From positions 1,798,001 to 1,862,000 of the forward strand of contig CM073196.1 in the NCBI GenBank assembly GCA_037042915.1: 64,000 nt of DNA, written 5' to 3'. This document shows, piece after piece, positions 23,961 to 35,755 of this stretch. Under the pieces are notes generated by a model. It saw only the letters and a list, made by a program, of their open reading frames with translations. It was not told where the DNA came from and did not search any database. The stretch's first letter is position 1. The number at the start of each line of letters is the position of its first letter. The translations under genes and the position numbers were made by a program. The DNA comes from Auricularia sp. M13. Lineage: Eukaryota > Basidiomycota > Agaricomycetes > Auriculariales > Auriculariaceae.

Positions 23961-25179
23961 TCACTTTTTAGCGGGTTGGCCAAGCTCGCTGGCACGTTCG
24001 GTCGCAACCTGTATTGCGCGCGCAATGGTGGAACGAACCCTGCCATCCTCCAGAGCCAAGAGGCCCGCAATAGTACAACCACCGGGCGCTGGAGGTGGGA
24101 ATAGGTTAGGCGGGATTGGCCAATATGTGCGCGACGTACTCGTGACAGCGTCCTTGATTTGTGAGGGATGGGCACCTGGCTGCAACGCCATGCGAGCTGC
24201 ACCTTGTAGTGCTGCAGAATAGTGTCAAGAACCGGCCCGGCGCAAATAACTTGGTGCTACCTTGTGATGCAAGTTCCAGAGCCTCTGCGCGTGGCAGGCC
24301 CATCATGACGCCTCCGTCCGCCATTGCTTCCAGGAAGATACAGGCGAAAGCGGGGCCAGATGCAGAGAGCGCGGTGCATGCATCGAAATGTTTTTCGTCC
24401 AAGAATCTGCAGCGGCCAATGGAGGTGAAGATGGTGGACACTCGTGTCTGCTCCAGCGACTCTCCGTTGTACAGCGACGAGGACATATTGGGAGGGAAGT
24501 TTGATATGACAGTCATGCCTTCACGAATCTATGAGACGGATCAAAGTCTGGTCGTGGTGTGCGATGTGAGAAGTACCTTTGTAGGAGTATTGGCATGGCT
24601 CGCAGGACGCGAGTACTGGGCAGCACCCATCCCCGTAGCTGAGAGATGGTAACCCCGGCAAGAATGCTGACCAGTAGTTTGTCTGCTAGCGCCTCCCTCA
24701 TCCCCTCTTCTTCGATGATGGTCTGAGCTAGCTGCGGCTTGCAGCTGCGAGCATGCTGGTAAGGGACAATACGGCATAACTCAACACATGTGCATACCAG
24801 AGCAAGATCAAGTCTGCTTGTTTCGCAGACAACACATTCTGGCCAGCGACGACTTCTACTTCATGACCTCTGGCACCGAGGTCTCGCAATGTGCGCCGCA
24901 AACGGGTGGCCGTCTCTTCCCTGTTCACACAGGCGATGAAGCGCGAAGGCAGCGCGTTGTCGGGCTGGCCAACGGGCGTGGCAGTTCCGGGGGTATGTAC
25001 TTCCCATTTCTCGGCGATAGTCTGCATGGGGTGCACGTATGAACGCGATTCCAGGCTGGCCAGCACGCCCGAGAGAATCGCGACACCCATCGTCCCGCAT
25101 CCTGTACCAGGTTATCAGTACGAAGAGAACGTCCATTCTGCGCAATAGGCGTACCCAGAACACAGATCGTGTAACCCAT
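23961..25179 (-). CDS. PRO3: Pyrroline-5-carboxylate reductase
   Basis: Last step of proline synthesis: NAD(P)H-dependent reduction of pyrroline-5-carboxylate. It starts MGYTICVLG at 25179; after an intron the Rossmann glycine motif continues CGTMGVAILSGVLASLES. Further blocks: ADLILLCCKPQLAQTI, SILAGVTISQLR, VLRAMPNTPTK, REGMTVISNF, the family signature ALSASGPAFACIFLEAMADG, MGLPRAEALELASQ, and the C-terminal PGGCTIAGLLALEDGRVRST. It ends ELGQPAKK with the stop at 23961-23963. About six short introns. One missing base near 24590-24593, in a run of C on the coding strand inside RAMPNTPTK, breaks the frame in one of the most conserved stretches of the enzyme, so it is almost certainly a sequencing error. 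Length (about 300 residues) fits the family. Confidence 0.94.
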
Positions 25180-25429
25180 GGCTGAGCTGAATAGCCGTGA
25201 GCAGAGGCAGAGTGGCAGCGTTCGGAGTTGGCGTCCGACGCGTTCAAACTCGCACAGCACGTGTAGCTCTAATGTATGCATATAGCCACTACATACCCTT
25301 GGTCCCCTTCATGAAAACAACTGACCGTCTCGTATACCGAAAGCATGATATTAGTACACTAATGCTCTCTATGCACAGATACAAGTCAGACAAGACAGCT
25401 AGACAAGACTCCGAAAACATCAAATCAAC

Positions 25430-25962
25430 TCAATCGTCATCGCTGTCCTCGGCGATGGGCGCTGCAGCCGGGCGCCGACTGGACGACGTGGACGGCAAGG
25501 CCTTCTCGGCTTCGTCGGCAGCGTCCTTGAAAATACATTGAGCATGATGCATGGACAGCAAGGTGGAATACGCACAATCCACATGCTGTAAACATCGATG
25601 GGCTCCGTTAGGTCTATGGGCCAAGAAGGTCAGCCTGGTGCAAGGCGGTCAAGTGGCTGCTATACGCACGGTGAACGCGGCCCTGGAACGATTGGCCGCA
25701 GACTTTGCACTGTAGGTACGCAAGTCCTTCCTTCCTATCGATCTTGCAGGTGACCGACTTGTCATGGTGACAATATAAGCAACTGGATATCACACAATGT
25801 CACGCTTTCCGCCTGGCCTACGAGCACCAAAGGAACGTACGTGAAGACAGTGTCTGCAGCAGTTGTTTAGCGCCGTTTACGCAGCCACGCAACCTGCATA
25901 CCGACTGATTCCCTCTTCTTGGGGCCTTGAGGCTTCTTGCTAGACTTCTTGCGCTTTCCCAT
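25430..25962 (-). CDS. ELF1: Transcription elongation factor ELF1 (zinc ribbon)
   Basis: Small nuclear factor that rides on elongating RNA polymerase II through chromatin. Five short exons can be joined. MGKRKKSSKKPQGPKKRES opens the protein at 25962, the hallmark basic N-terminus. A tiny exon DTVFT leads to the zinc ribbon CLYCHHDKSVTCKIDRKEG and LQCKVCGQSFQGRV, giving the two CxxC pairs. Then come the family motif HLTEPIDVYSMWID and an acidic tail ending IAEDSDDD, stop 25430-25432. All junctions are GT-AG and in frame. Only the first and last exons look open on simple inspection, so the gene is easy to miss. Confidence 0.93.
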
Positions 25963-26234
25963 GCTGTACGACTCGAGGAGGAAGAGTCTGGAAGAAGACG
26001 CAGCTCCCGATGATTTATAGTCCGCTTGACCTGTCGCGAGCGCCGAGTTCTCGGCTCTACATCCTTCCAGGTGATCCAAGTCGATATAATGTGAATTTTT
26101 ATGTACATGACGGCAAGCACTGTCCCTAATACTCCGATAAAAAGGTTGAAGGGACGAGGAATAAAAAAGCGTAATATAGCGTGCAACATGCTGAAATCCA
26201 GGTCGTGACAATAAAAATACATCGTCTAGCACAC

Positions 26235-29200
26235 TCATTGAGCTGTGTCCTGCACAGCAACGCGCAACTCTCCCATGCCCACTCTTTCGAACCCGAATGT
26301 TCCTTGCGGTGGTATGCACCGCGCCTCCGCAACAATGGTATACAGCCCGCACGCGACGAAGCACAGACCTGTGTCAATGCTCCCCTCCTCACCACACTCT
26401 ATTCGGCCTAAAGGAATGTCAGAAAGCACACCGTCAGACAGCACATAGTCGGCCGGGGACATGGCCAGCGACACTGCGAGAACCAGGGGTGTTCCTGGTG
26501 ACAGTGTGAGATCCATGCCAGCTGTTGAAGTATAAAACCTACTCGACATATTCTTGACTGTGATCTGTAGCGTAACGAAGTCGTTCGCTGGACACGACTG
26601 CCGCTGGTGACTTCGCACAGACGGCGCGGACGACGTGTTGGAGCCGGACACGAGGTTTATTCGGACCTTAACAGACGGTATCTTGAAGACGTCGAGCATG
26701 CGCATTGTCATCCGTTGATGCCGCAATGATAACTGTCCAAATCGCGAGTGTCCAGTCTGGACCAATCATGGTCCATGTCAGAGGTTGCGGATAACTGTGG
26801 GGACATAGCGACAAACCTCCTTCCACCGAGCTCTTACGAATTTGAACAGTTCTTCGCGGTACCAGAATAGTTCTCGTTGTGCAGCAACTTCGGATTTCGA
26901 CAGTTTGTCTTTGTGTACGACAAACTGTCGGTCAGATAGAGTCGGAATAGGTTGGGCTGTAAGAGATTCGGGGAGGAGCACACGCTTGAGGGGCAATAGT
27001 ATCCTGTAAGAAATTAATTGAAACCCCACTCTATCAGCGCATGACGAACCGAGACGTTGACCCAGGAGCAATGGTGTGAGTGGAAACAGCCTTCGGTGTT
27101 CCTGGACAGAGGTCAATCACAAGGGCATGGTAATGTCCTGAGCATACCTTCTTGCTGTCGCTCGAAAATCACGTCAAATGGCAGCCCGTACGAATTTCGG
27201 ACGTCGATGGTAAACAAACACCAATCGTCATCGTCGACATTCCCAGCAGCATCCGTCAACAGCTCGAAGTTGGCATCCAGAACAGCCTGCCGATCGTGGA
27301 CGTCCAAACTGCCAAATGGCAAGATATCCATCCCATGACAGGCCAATGTGTGGTACACCGTGACGAGTACGGGATATAGGATCTGCCGCACATAGAATGA
27401 CTCCTCGCCCGATTCTAATACTGGGGTGGTGTGCCCGTATGATATCTGCAAGGTCCCGCTAGTGCTGTGGAAGGTGAGCTCCTCGGGGTCCATTGCCGGA
27501 GCGTAGCACGTACCATCCTATTTTCCCGAAGCAGTCTACTGTGAGTGCCAGTCGACTCCCCGCAGCGACGCGTTTTTGTGAATCGGGGGCTGGCCAAGTG
27601 AACACCGGCTGATGTATGAGCTCATACTCCGTCTCATATGTATCAAAGACAGACAGCTCGCCCTCTGCCAGTGCGGCTTGCGCAGGCGCAATTGTAGAGT
27701 CATCGAAGGTAACCTTGATGAAGTCAACATCGATCTTGGACACGTTCTCCAGAGTCAAGCGTATGGATAACCTAGACGAAAGCAATGGTCAATACCGCAT
27801 AGCACACGAGCAACACAAGAGAGCATACGTTTCTCCACTATAAAGCGTCAAGGCACTGCGCGTCAACGACGAGCGCCTAATCTTGAGCAAAGGCTGCGCA
27901 GGAACAACCTTGCACTCCAGGAATCGTTGCAGGGCCGCAGCCACATGTGTTGATGTCGATCCGCCTGACGAGCTTTCGAGCGACATTGGCCGCCGGGCCT
28001 GCAAACCGGTACGTTTGTACCGTCCGAGTTCGAGAGCCTGCATGCTTTGCCGCTTGGTTCGCTTCTCCTCTTCCTCCTCGGACAACAGCGGCAGCAAGAA
28101 CTCTTTCCGCACGCTGCCTGGTACGCGTGCAATGCAGCCGCGAATGAACGCAACGCCAGCCTCCGGCGCAGTCACTAGTATTCGAGCAGGTTGCCAGCTG
28201 GTAGCGGGAACGAAAACAGAAAGTGGCTGAGAGTCGAGCGTGACTCCGGTAGCACTTCAATGAGCACATCAGGAAAATTATCATGCACTGAACCGCTGCG
28301 GAAACGAACCTCAAACACAGGCCCTGCACCTCGAGATCAAATGTATACGGATTGTGCAAGGTGACGACGAGCTCTAATTGTTCACCCTGAACAGCCATAG
28401 CCTACATTCGAGTTTATTAGGCTGCACAGTATTCGGATGAATCGCGCGTACCTGCAGCGTGCTTGCTTTCTTTAATCGAGGATTGTATAGGAACGGATCT
28501 CGTCTCCCAACCACTACACCCGCCGTCGCCTCTTCACTAGATTGCAACAAGTCGCGTGTAGAATGCTGTATGGGCATGCGCTCGAAAGGAAGCCTATAGA
28601 CTGCGTTGGTAACGAGCGTTCCGTAAATATGCGGGGTACTCACGGTAAAACTTCAACGCTGACAACTGGATTGTCCGCCCAATAGTCGAGCTTACGCTCG
28701 TCCCCTCTTCGCTTGGCAGTTGCAAGCGCGCGCGAGGCAGTGGTGTACAAATGATAGTGATCCGTAGGGCTCATCGAGAGCTGCAACGCGTTGAGCGCAG
28801 AGAACGCGAACTGTGCAACGGCCAGGTGGTCTGTCCCGAAAAGTGTCAATCACGCAACTGAATCAACGGAGAGAGCGAGATATGTACCTGGTAGAGCCTC
28901 CGCAATGGCTAGTGCCTCGCGCACGACCCCGACCTGCAACTCGGGCCATCCGAAGTGATCTTTCCGAGGCGCGTCCACAACCGGTGCTGTCTGCAGCACG
29001 CTCGCGTCCTCGGACACCCCAACGGCATCGAGCGGCGCGCCGTAGATATCGCATACTTGGCGCACGAGTCCCAGTATGCTCGCGTTTCCGGCGACGCTTT
29101 CGTGGGCACGCATGCCGACCGTGCCGTTCTGGCTGTCTCCGTTGGTCGCAGGCCGCGCGTTGGAAATGCCATTGGTCGCAGGAGATGACATATTCCGCTG

Positions 29201-31035
29201 TTGTTGTTGCTGCGCCTCCTCGCGCCCGCAAACGATCATATCCATCAACACGCTCAACAGCTCGCGCAGGATATAGACTTCCTTGCGTCTGTACCCGAGC
29301 AGCGCATACATGCTGGAGAGTGCGGACAGCACCCGCACTTTGTCGCGCGCGCGCAGGTGCACCAGGAACGGACCGTGCGCCTGTCCCAGGATGGCGTTTA
29401 TTTGCGTCCGCGAGACTTTGGACTCGGTATCAAGCGCTAGCCAGAGTGCCTCGGAGACTGGACGTTTGGAGAAGATATCCGGTAAAGTAGGGCGAACCAT
29501 ATTCGAGAGCGCGGATGGACCCCAGCCTCTCGAAGCCCATATGGCAAAGAGGAGGTTGGAATGGCGAAGGACGGACTCGGTGAGCAGAAGTGAGAATAGA
29601 CTGTACTCGACGTCCGTAAGTATGCTGGATGGTGAAGCAGTCGCATAGAGACTGATGGCGCGCGTCAGCTTGTCGCTGATATCTGCCCAAGGAAGCTCCT
29701 TGTCGGACACTGGTGCAGACTCTCCCTATGCGGAAGAATAAGATAAACGACTCCATCATAATGCGGAGTACAGCGCACACTTGTCTCTAAGGCTGCATAC
29801 GCTTCAAGCACGGCAACAGTGGCCATGCCTTCAAGCACCGACGCCTGCCACACGGCGTCCTGAGCAGTCTTGAATTGGTTTTGTGCCGTCGTGTACCTGC
29901 CGAAACATCAGTGGATATACCTTGGTGTTGCTTAGCGCTGACCAGACGTTGGCCTGGTCAAGTTGACCGGCGAGGAGGAACAAATCTCCGAACACTTTGT
30001 AAAGCCGCCCGTTCGACAGCATGAGTGTTGTGGCGCGCCGTGCCTGCTTGAGCGTCCCTATTTGTGTGGAAGATCGCTTCATTGTTCCAGGCTGCGGAGA
30101 GGTGGACTTGTGCGCCATGTCGGGCTGGCTCGACGTGTGCGGGATTGACGTTGTCCGTGGCCGCACGATGGAAGACCGCCGGTTGCCAGATGACAGTTCC
30201 ACGGACTGACGAGGTGATTCTGTCAAGACGGGCATGCTGGTTCGGTTCCCGTTGAGCTCGCCGTGTGATGAGGATGGAAAGGAAGGAGTGCTTGGGCGGC
30301 TAGCGAGTCCATTCCATGCTGCGTCTCCAACGCACGTATCTACGAGAGAGAAGGCGGGAGTTCAGCAATGCATTTCACGGGAAAATGTGGCCTATGTGCA
30401 CACACCAACCCAGTAAACTCGCCAACGATGTTGGAGCACAAGTCTGCGAGGAGCTGGCCGATGTAAAGCTTCTTGTTGCCCATGACTGCCGGTATGACGA
30501 CGCATCCATGCACAGGCGGGGCAGCGCCGACGTCGCTTTCTTCGCTTTCAAAGGCAAGGCACGTCCTGGCGAGCGGGAACGGCGCGAGCTCGGGCGGGAA
30601 TGCGCGAGCTATGGACGCGTCCAGCTGCGCAGCCAGGTCGGCGGGCGAGTATTTGCATGGCACGCTGGCTATTCCAATGGCGCCCAAGGGAAAGAGCGAG
30701 GGCCGAAAGACTGCCAGCGGCGCGTGCGAGACCGGCGGTGGATGGGAGACATAGGACAGGTGTATGGACCCTGCTGCCAGCGGGGCGGGCATGAATCGTG
30801 CTGCAGGACGGCGGCAATGGACAGGCATGGTCAGCCGTCAGCCAGTGCGAGCGTGGCCGGCAAGCGTACATTTGTCCTCGCGCGGGTCGGCGGGAATGTC
30901 GACGAGACGGACCGAGTCCATTGAGCGCACGAGCTCTGCGCACGCGTCGAACTTCGGTTTGGGTATTCCGCCCAGCGGGACGAGCAGTATGCGGACATGG
31001 GCCAGCGACGCGAACGCGCCCGTGCTCGAGTTCAT
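26235..31035 (-). CDS. TRS120: TRAPPII complex subunit TRS120 (TRAPPC9)
   Basis: Golgi tethering subunit of TRAPPII, the exchange factor complex for Ypt31/32-Rab11. It starts MNSSTGAFASLAHVRILLVP at 31035, then RLVDIPADPREDK, an intron, SRFMPAPLAAGSIHLSY, FRPSLFPLGAIGIAS, VMGNKKLYIGQLLADLCSN, a long Ser/Pro-rich loop (about 30050-30240), TPR-like helices including AVWQASVLEGMATVAVLEAYA, YSLFSLLLTESVLRHSNLLFA and a short poly-Gln, then beta-rich Ig-like modules at the C-terminal end (LELVVTLHNPYTFDLEVQGL, FVTLQITVKNMSSRFY). It ends RVAVQDTAQ, stop 26235-26237. Size (about 1,350 residues) and domain order fit TRS120. It diverges from DPM2 with only 65 bp between start codons. I did not check every 3' exon junction. 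Confidence 0.9.
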
Positions 31036-31100
31036 CGAGTGCGGGATGGAATGATGCGGGCAAGCGGCGGACTTGCTCTCTCACTTCCACTGCGGCTGCC
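31036..31100. promoter_or_regulatory. Shared 65-bp divergent promoter, TRS120 / DPM2
   Basis: Only 65 bp separate the two start codons. Any core promoter for one gene must overlap the 5' UTR or coding start of the other. No TATA box is evident. Confidence 0.5.
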
Positions 31101-31477
31101 ATGGTCTGTACCACCCAGCCAGCTTCCCCGCCGCCGCCGCCGCGTTGACCGTGTTCGCAGGCGCTCTCGGACAAGGCCCTCGGGAGCCTCATGCTCCTCG
31201 TCGCGTCCGTTGTCTTCGTATACTACACGACCTGGGCCATCGTCCTCGTACGTGGCATCGGCTGACCGTATTCATCGTCTCAAAGACGGCCCTCTAGCCC
31301 CTGCTTCCGCCAGACAGTCCCATACACGACTACTTTCTGCCCAGAGAGTGGGCCGTGCGGATACCGGCCGTCATTCTGCTGCTCGGCCTGTCGGCAGTGG
31401 GCACATTCGTCGCGACTGTCATGATAAAAGAGGGCCGAAAACAGCGCGCAAAGGCTGCTGCTGTGAAGGCGCAATAA
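31101..31477 (+). CDS. DPM2: Dolichol-phosphate mannose synthase regulatory subunit DPM2
   Basis: Small ER membrane protein that stabilises the dolichol-phosphate-mannose synthase, which supplies mannose for N-glycans, O-mannose and GPI anchors. The first coding exon is just the ATG at 31101-31103, directly followed by a GT donor. After the intron come ALSDKALGSLMLLVA and VVFVYYTTWAIVL (first membrane span), then a second intron with acceptor near 31300, then PLLPPDSPIHDYFLPREWA, the diagnostic xIHxYFLPR motif, and RIPAVILLLGLSAVGTFVAT (second span). A basic tail ends KAAAVKAQ, stop 31475-31477. About 85 residues, as expected. The start-codon-only exon means the start is lost if the intron is missed. 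Confidence 0.93.
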
Positions 31478-31750
31478 AATGGACGTGGAATGGAACCATC
31501 TGTACAACACTCTGCAGTACTTTTTGCAATGCATCGCGCCTCGTAAATATGACCGTGTCTGTATGGAACGGTATGCCCGATATAGTGCCCACAAATATCA
31601 TTTGGCTTTTACTCTGCCATTCCGAGAGTCGCTTGCCGTTCAGACGTTGAACTTCAGAGGCACGCGGTCCGGGATTTCGGAGACCGCGTCGCGTCTTGGC
31701 GTCTTGCATTGCGTTCTACATTCATTGCTGCTGCCCCGGTCCCTGTAACG

Positions 31751-34700
31751 ATGATGATGGATACCGCTGAGGACGGCAAGGACGACGAGAGCGCATGTAT
31801 GCGTGTTGTTCGCCAAATCGCGCCTGGCTACTGAGTAGTTGAGCGCAGACGCCTCGAGCAGCGGGCACGACGAAGATCCCGACGGTTCGACGTCCGAGTC
31901 CGGCTCGGAGGACGAGTCGAGCTCTGAATCTGAAGACGAGCCTGACGAGCAGACACAACGGGACATTGACGTCGATTTCGAGTGCGTCGTGCCTAGTCGG
32001 CTCCTACCCAGTCTCACGATAGCTGAAGCCATCTCGTGGGCACCGCCGACGACGTGCACGGGCTCCTTACAGACCAAGCTGCCGTGGACCGAATCTGGGA
32101 AACTGGTGCGCGCGAGGAAATGGATACAGAAGAGGATGTCAACTTCGACATCCGCGACGAGCTGCGCAAGATCACAGGCATAGGCAAGCGCAAGGGAGCA
32201 GTGTGTACCATTCCCCGAATTTTCGATATCATTACTTACGACTGTAATAGTCAAAGCGTAGGCGCAATGCGCCCGTGCTTTCGCAGCAGGTCAAGTCGAT
32301 TCTGGGAGATGCCACCACGGCATACGTTGAACGCGACTTCGAAAAGGCCATCGCGGTGCTCCAGGAAGTCATTCAGATTGAACCCCGGCATGCGCAAGCA
32401 TGGGACATGCTCGCGGATGTGCACAACGAGCTCGGCGATATCGATCGCGGACTACAATTTAAGATCCTTGCAGCTCACCTCCGGCCAGATCCAAATGAGT
32501 GGATGCAGCTGGCCAATGTCTCGCTGTCCGTCTACTCAACTTCACTCCGTCATAACTAAACGATGCCTTCTAGTGAGCGAGGACACATGCAGCAGGCGCT
32601 GTATTGCTACAAGAAGGCATACCAACTCGATCCCGACAATGTCGACGCCATGTGGGAACGGGCGCAGCTTTCCAAAAGCCTGGGCGACCTCCGCGGAGTA
32701 CGCATGTCCCCGTTTCTAGTTATCCCTAAGCCGACACTGCGCGCATGACAGGCCCGCGGCGCCTTCCTCTCCATACTCGAGAAATTTCCGCACGATCTCA
32801 GCGTTCTCTTCGAGTTGCAGCACATCATTGTCAGTCTTGGCGACATCGACACTGGTATCAAACTCTTCGAAGCCGCAATGGAGCACTATATCCAGACGTA
32901 TCCCTCTGGACACGCGACCGACCACCTAGGCGCCGACGTTCCGGGTGGCGGATTTGGTGTTGGCGCTGTTGTCACCCTGGCGGATTTTTATAACGTTGCT
33001 GGCAACTATGAGAGGGCGATAAACGTCATTCGCTCGGGGATGCGCTGGCTTCAGGGAAGAGCTGAGCAGCGGTTCTGGGACAGTGTACCTGATGACAGGG
33101 AATTCGACGTCGAGGGCATGCCGAAACGTCCTGATATCGAAGGTGCCCAGGTCGGTGGCTACCCCCTCAGCCTCAATGCGAGACACCGTCTGGCCATCGC
33201 CCGCTTGAAGCTCGGCGACGTTGAAGAAGCCAAGGTGTGTGTTGTACACGCTCGGTAGTTGCGTTGACGTCGATTCTATTGAAAGGCGCACGCGGGTGTT
33301 ATCCTTGAAAGCGATATCAGCGAGTGGGCCACTCTCTACGGCGAGATCGCCGACGCCTACTTCGAGCAGCACCTTTTCGAGGATGCTCTCCCGATCTATG
33401 AGCGGCTCACGGAGAATGAAGAGGTCCGCACTCATTATATCATTTCCAAAGGGCGTGCTAACGTGTTGCCGGTCAGACGAGCTCCATTGAGGCTATCATG
33501 AGGATTGGTGCATGCAGACGTAACCTTGGCAATCTGAAGGAAGCTGCAGAGGTCTATCAACATCGTGCGTGGATATTGCGCCCAGCTTCCAGGGTTCATT
33601 ACTGAGCTGGAGTACTACCCAGTTCTCGCACAAATGCCAGATTATAAGGAGGCAAAGTTGAAGCTGGCCGAGGTTTCGAGCTTATGGGCGAATTACGCAA
33701 AGCGCTTGATCTCGTATATCAAGGCAAGCAGAATCCTGTCGTGGTTTTACTGTGCTGAACTTTTTTAGTTATTGATGCACGGCGACGAGCGCCAAAAGCA
33801 GTCGCTGACGACCAAGCTGTATATGCAAGCGCATCTCCGACAGCTGCGGAGGGACTAGCTCTATTTGACGAACGACCTGCTGAAAAAACAACGCGCAAAA
33901 CCAGAGTCAAGCAATCCAATCGTCTGGATGCTGCCCAGCTAGAGGAAATCGCCAAGCGTAAACAGGCGGAGGTGGACGAAGCGTGGCGCCGACTGCAGGA
34001 GCTCGCACCAATGATGCGGGAACATCTTCCAGAGGCTGAAACCCAATGGTTGGTCGAAGCCGAGATTCTCATAGAGAGATATCGCGAGGCGCGGGATTTA
34101 TTTACGACGACCAAGGTCCGCTGGTGCCTAATACGCCTTGCAGTGATCTAAGAGACTGCGCAGGACGCTTGTGCTGGAAGTTGGAGGAAGCGCCAAGATA
34201 ACCAGGACAACCAAGGCGCGGATGGGGAACGAATGGAGAACGACCTTGCTACTCGGCTGCAGCTCGAGATTGGTGAGTTCCTATGACTTTCCCAATCTGG
34301 GTAATTGACCTGCTTTAGAGGGGACAAGAACTCGCAGGGGCAGAGGGTACGACCCAGAGAAAGATGTCGCCTACCGGGACATATCATTCGAAGATTGGCT
34401 GACATTGTTCCTCGATGTGAGCATTGAATCAGCTTACAGGTTAAATAGATCCTGACATGTTCAGTATGCCTTTCTACGCACGCGTCGGGGTCAGTATCAG
34501 CTGGCCGACGAAGTGCTGCGCCATGTCGCCGTCTCGCGGCCGTTCAGTGACCAGAGATCCCAGGACACCCTGCACATCGGCATGCTCGGTAAGTCCACTA
34601 TCAACATGCCGAATACTCTGACGTCTCATACGACCAGCCTGTGCCATCTATGAGCAAAATTTCGACACTGTGATGAACGTCTGTCGTCGGTTCTTCCACA

Positions 34701-35639
34701 CCTACCAATTCCAGAGCGATGCCTTCAATATCCTCACCGCATCACTGGCCAGTGGATACCAACAAGCAGATGCCTTCAGGACACACGCCTACAGAAACAT
34801 CTGTCGAGGGAGGTGCGATTAATGAACGCTGTCGTCGACCAGGATGCGAAAGTTGCAAAGCGGAATGGTCGGTGGGTGTTGCTGGCGGGAAAAGAGTCGA
34901 AAGAAGATAAAGACGACCTGAACCTTGGCGACGTTGTGGTCGAGCGTACTATCACCCGGCCGGAAAAGGAGAATCCGGTCGCATGGACTGTGTACGCGCA
35001 CACATTTTTGCCCGCCAAGAGTTATCAGAGCGCAACCTGTACGCGCTGCTTCATCATCTTTGTCCCGCCTTCTTAACAGCCGCCTCAGTCTATCTGATGC
35101 ATGCTTTTGAGCTGAACCCTCGGGACCCAGTCATCTGCCTTTCGTTGGCCATTGCTTGTGTGGGACGTGCGATGCAGCGGCAGGCAGACAACAGGCATCA
35201 TATGATCGTACAGGTTAGTAAACCAGCAACGGGCTGCAGACTCACTCATGTGCATAGGCCATGGCATTCATGACGAAATACAAGGCCCTCCGCGGAGATA
35301 CTAACAGGGAAGAAGTCGATTACAACATGGGGCGTGCGTTCCACCAATTGTGTGAGTTTCTGCAGCGGAAGGATGCTTCACATTTGTTAACATGAGTGTA
35401 CAGCTTTGTTCTCCGAGGCGCTTCAGCTTTACAAGCGCGTGTTGGCATCCGTGGAAAGGCGTCAAACTGCGAATCCAGACGCTGTGAGTAACCCCGATAG
35501 TTCGGACCAGTGGAGTCACTCATTGTTGTAGGACGTTGGGCTCGCACGAGAAACGGCTTACAATATGTCACTCATTTACACGCAGACTGGGGCCATCTCG
35601 CTCGCGCAAGACCTCTACCGTCGCTGGCTCAGCATTTGA
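31751..35639 (+). CDS. TFC4: TFIIIC TPR subunit TFC4 (tau131)
   Basis: Subunit of TFIIIC, which binds internal promoters of tRNA and 5S genes and recruits TFIIIB for RNA polymerase III. Three ATGs in a row open at 31751 (MMMDTAEDGKDDES). An acidic N-terminal stretch (SGSEDESSSESEDEPDE) precedes RRNAPVLSQQVKSILGDATT and TPR repeats: RDFEKAIAVLQEVIQIEPRH, AWDMLADVHNELGDIDRGL, GHMQQALYCYKKAYQLDPDN, FPHDLSVLFELQHIIVSLGD. A helical linker, RLDAAQLEEIAKRKQAEVDE, leads to a second TPR set, with EDWLTLFLDYAFL, LNPRDPVICLSLAIACVGRA and SLIYTQTGAISLAQDLYRR at the end, stop 35637-35639. About fourteen introns. A one-base gap near 34787 breaks the frame before LQKHLSREVRLMNAV, and the first two junctions near 31800 and 32010 also do not join cleanly. 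Confidence 0.9.
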
Positions 35640-35755
35640 TACGATACTGTTCAGAACCACTCGTATGAATCTGGCGGCCTTCCTATACGGCACTTCCAAT
35701 TGCTACAAGTACATGGGGAGTAAGGTAGGATGCAGAACATACTCCATACCACCGG

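Noticed and set aside
31640-32254. A 204-codon minus-strand open frame
   Set aside because: It is antisense to TFC4 exons with clear TPR-subunit homology, is Ser-rich from the complement of an acidic stretch, and shows no motif.
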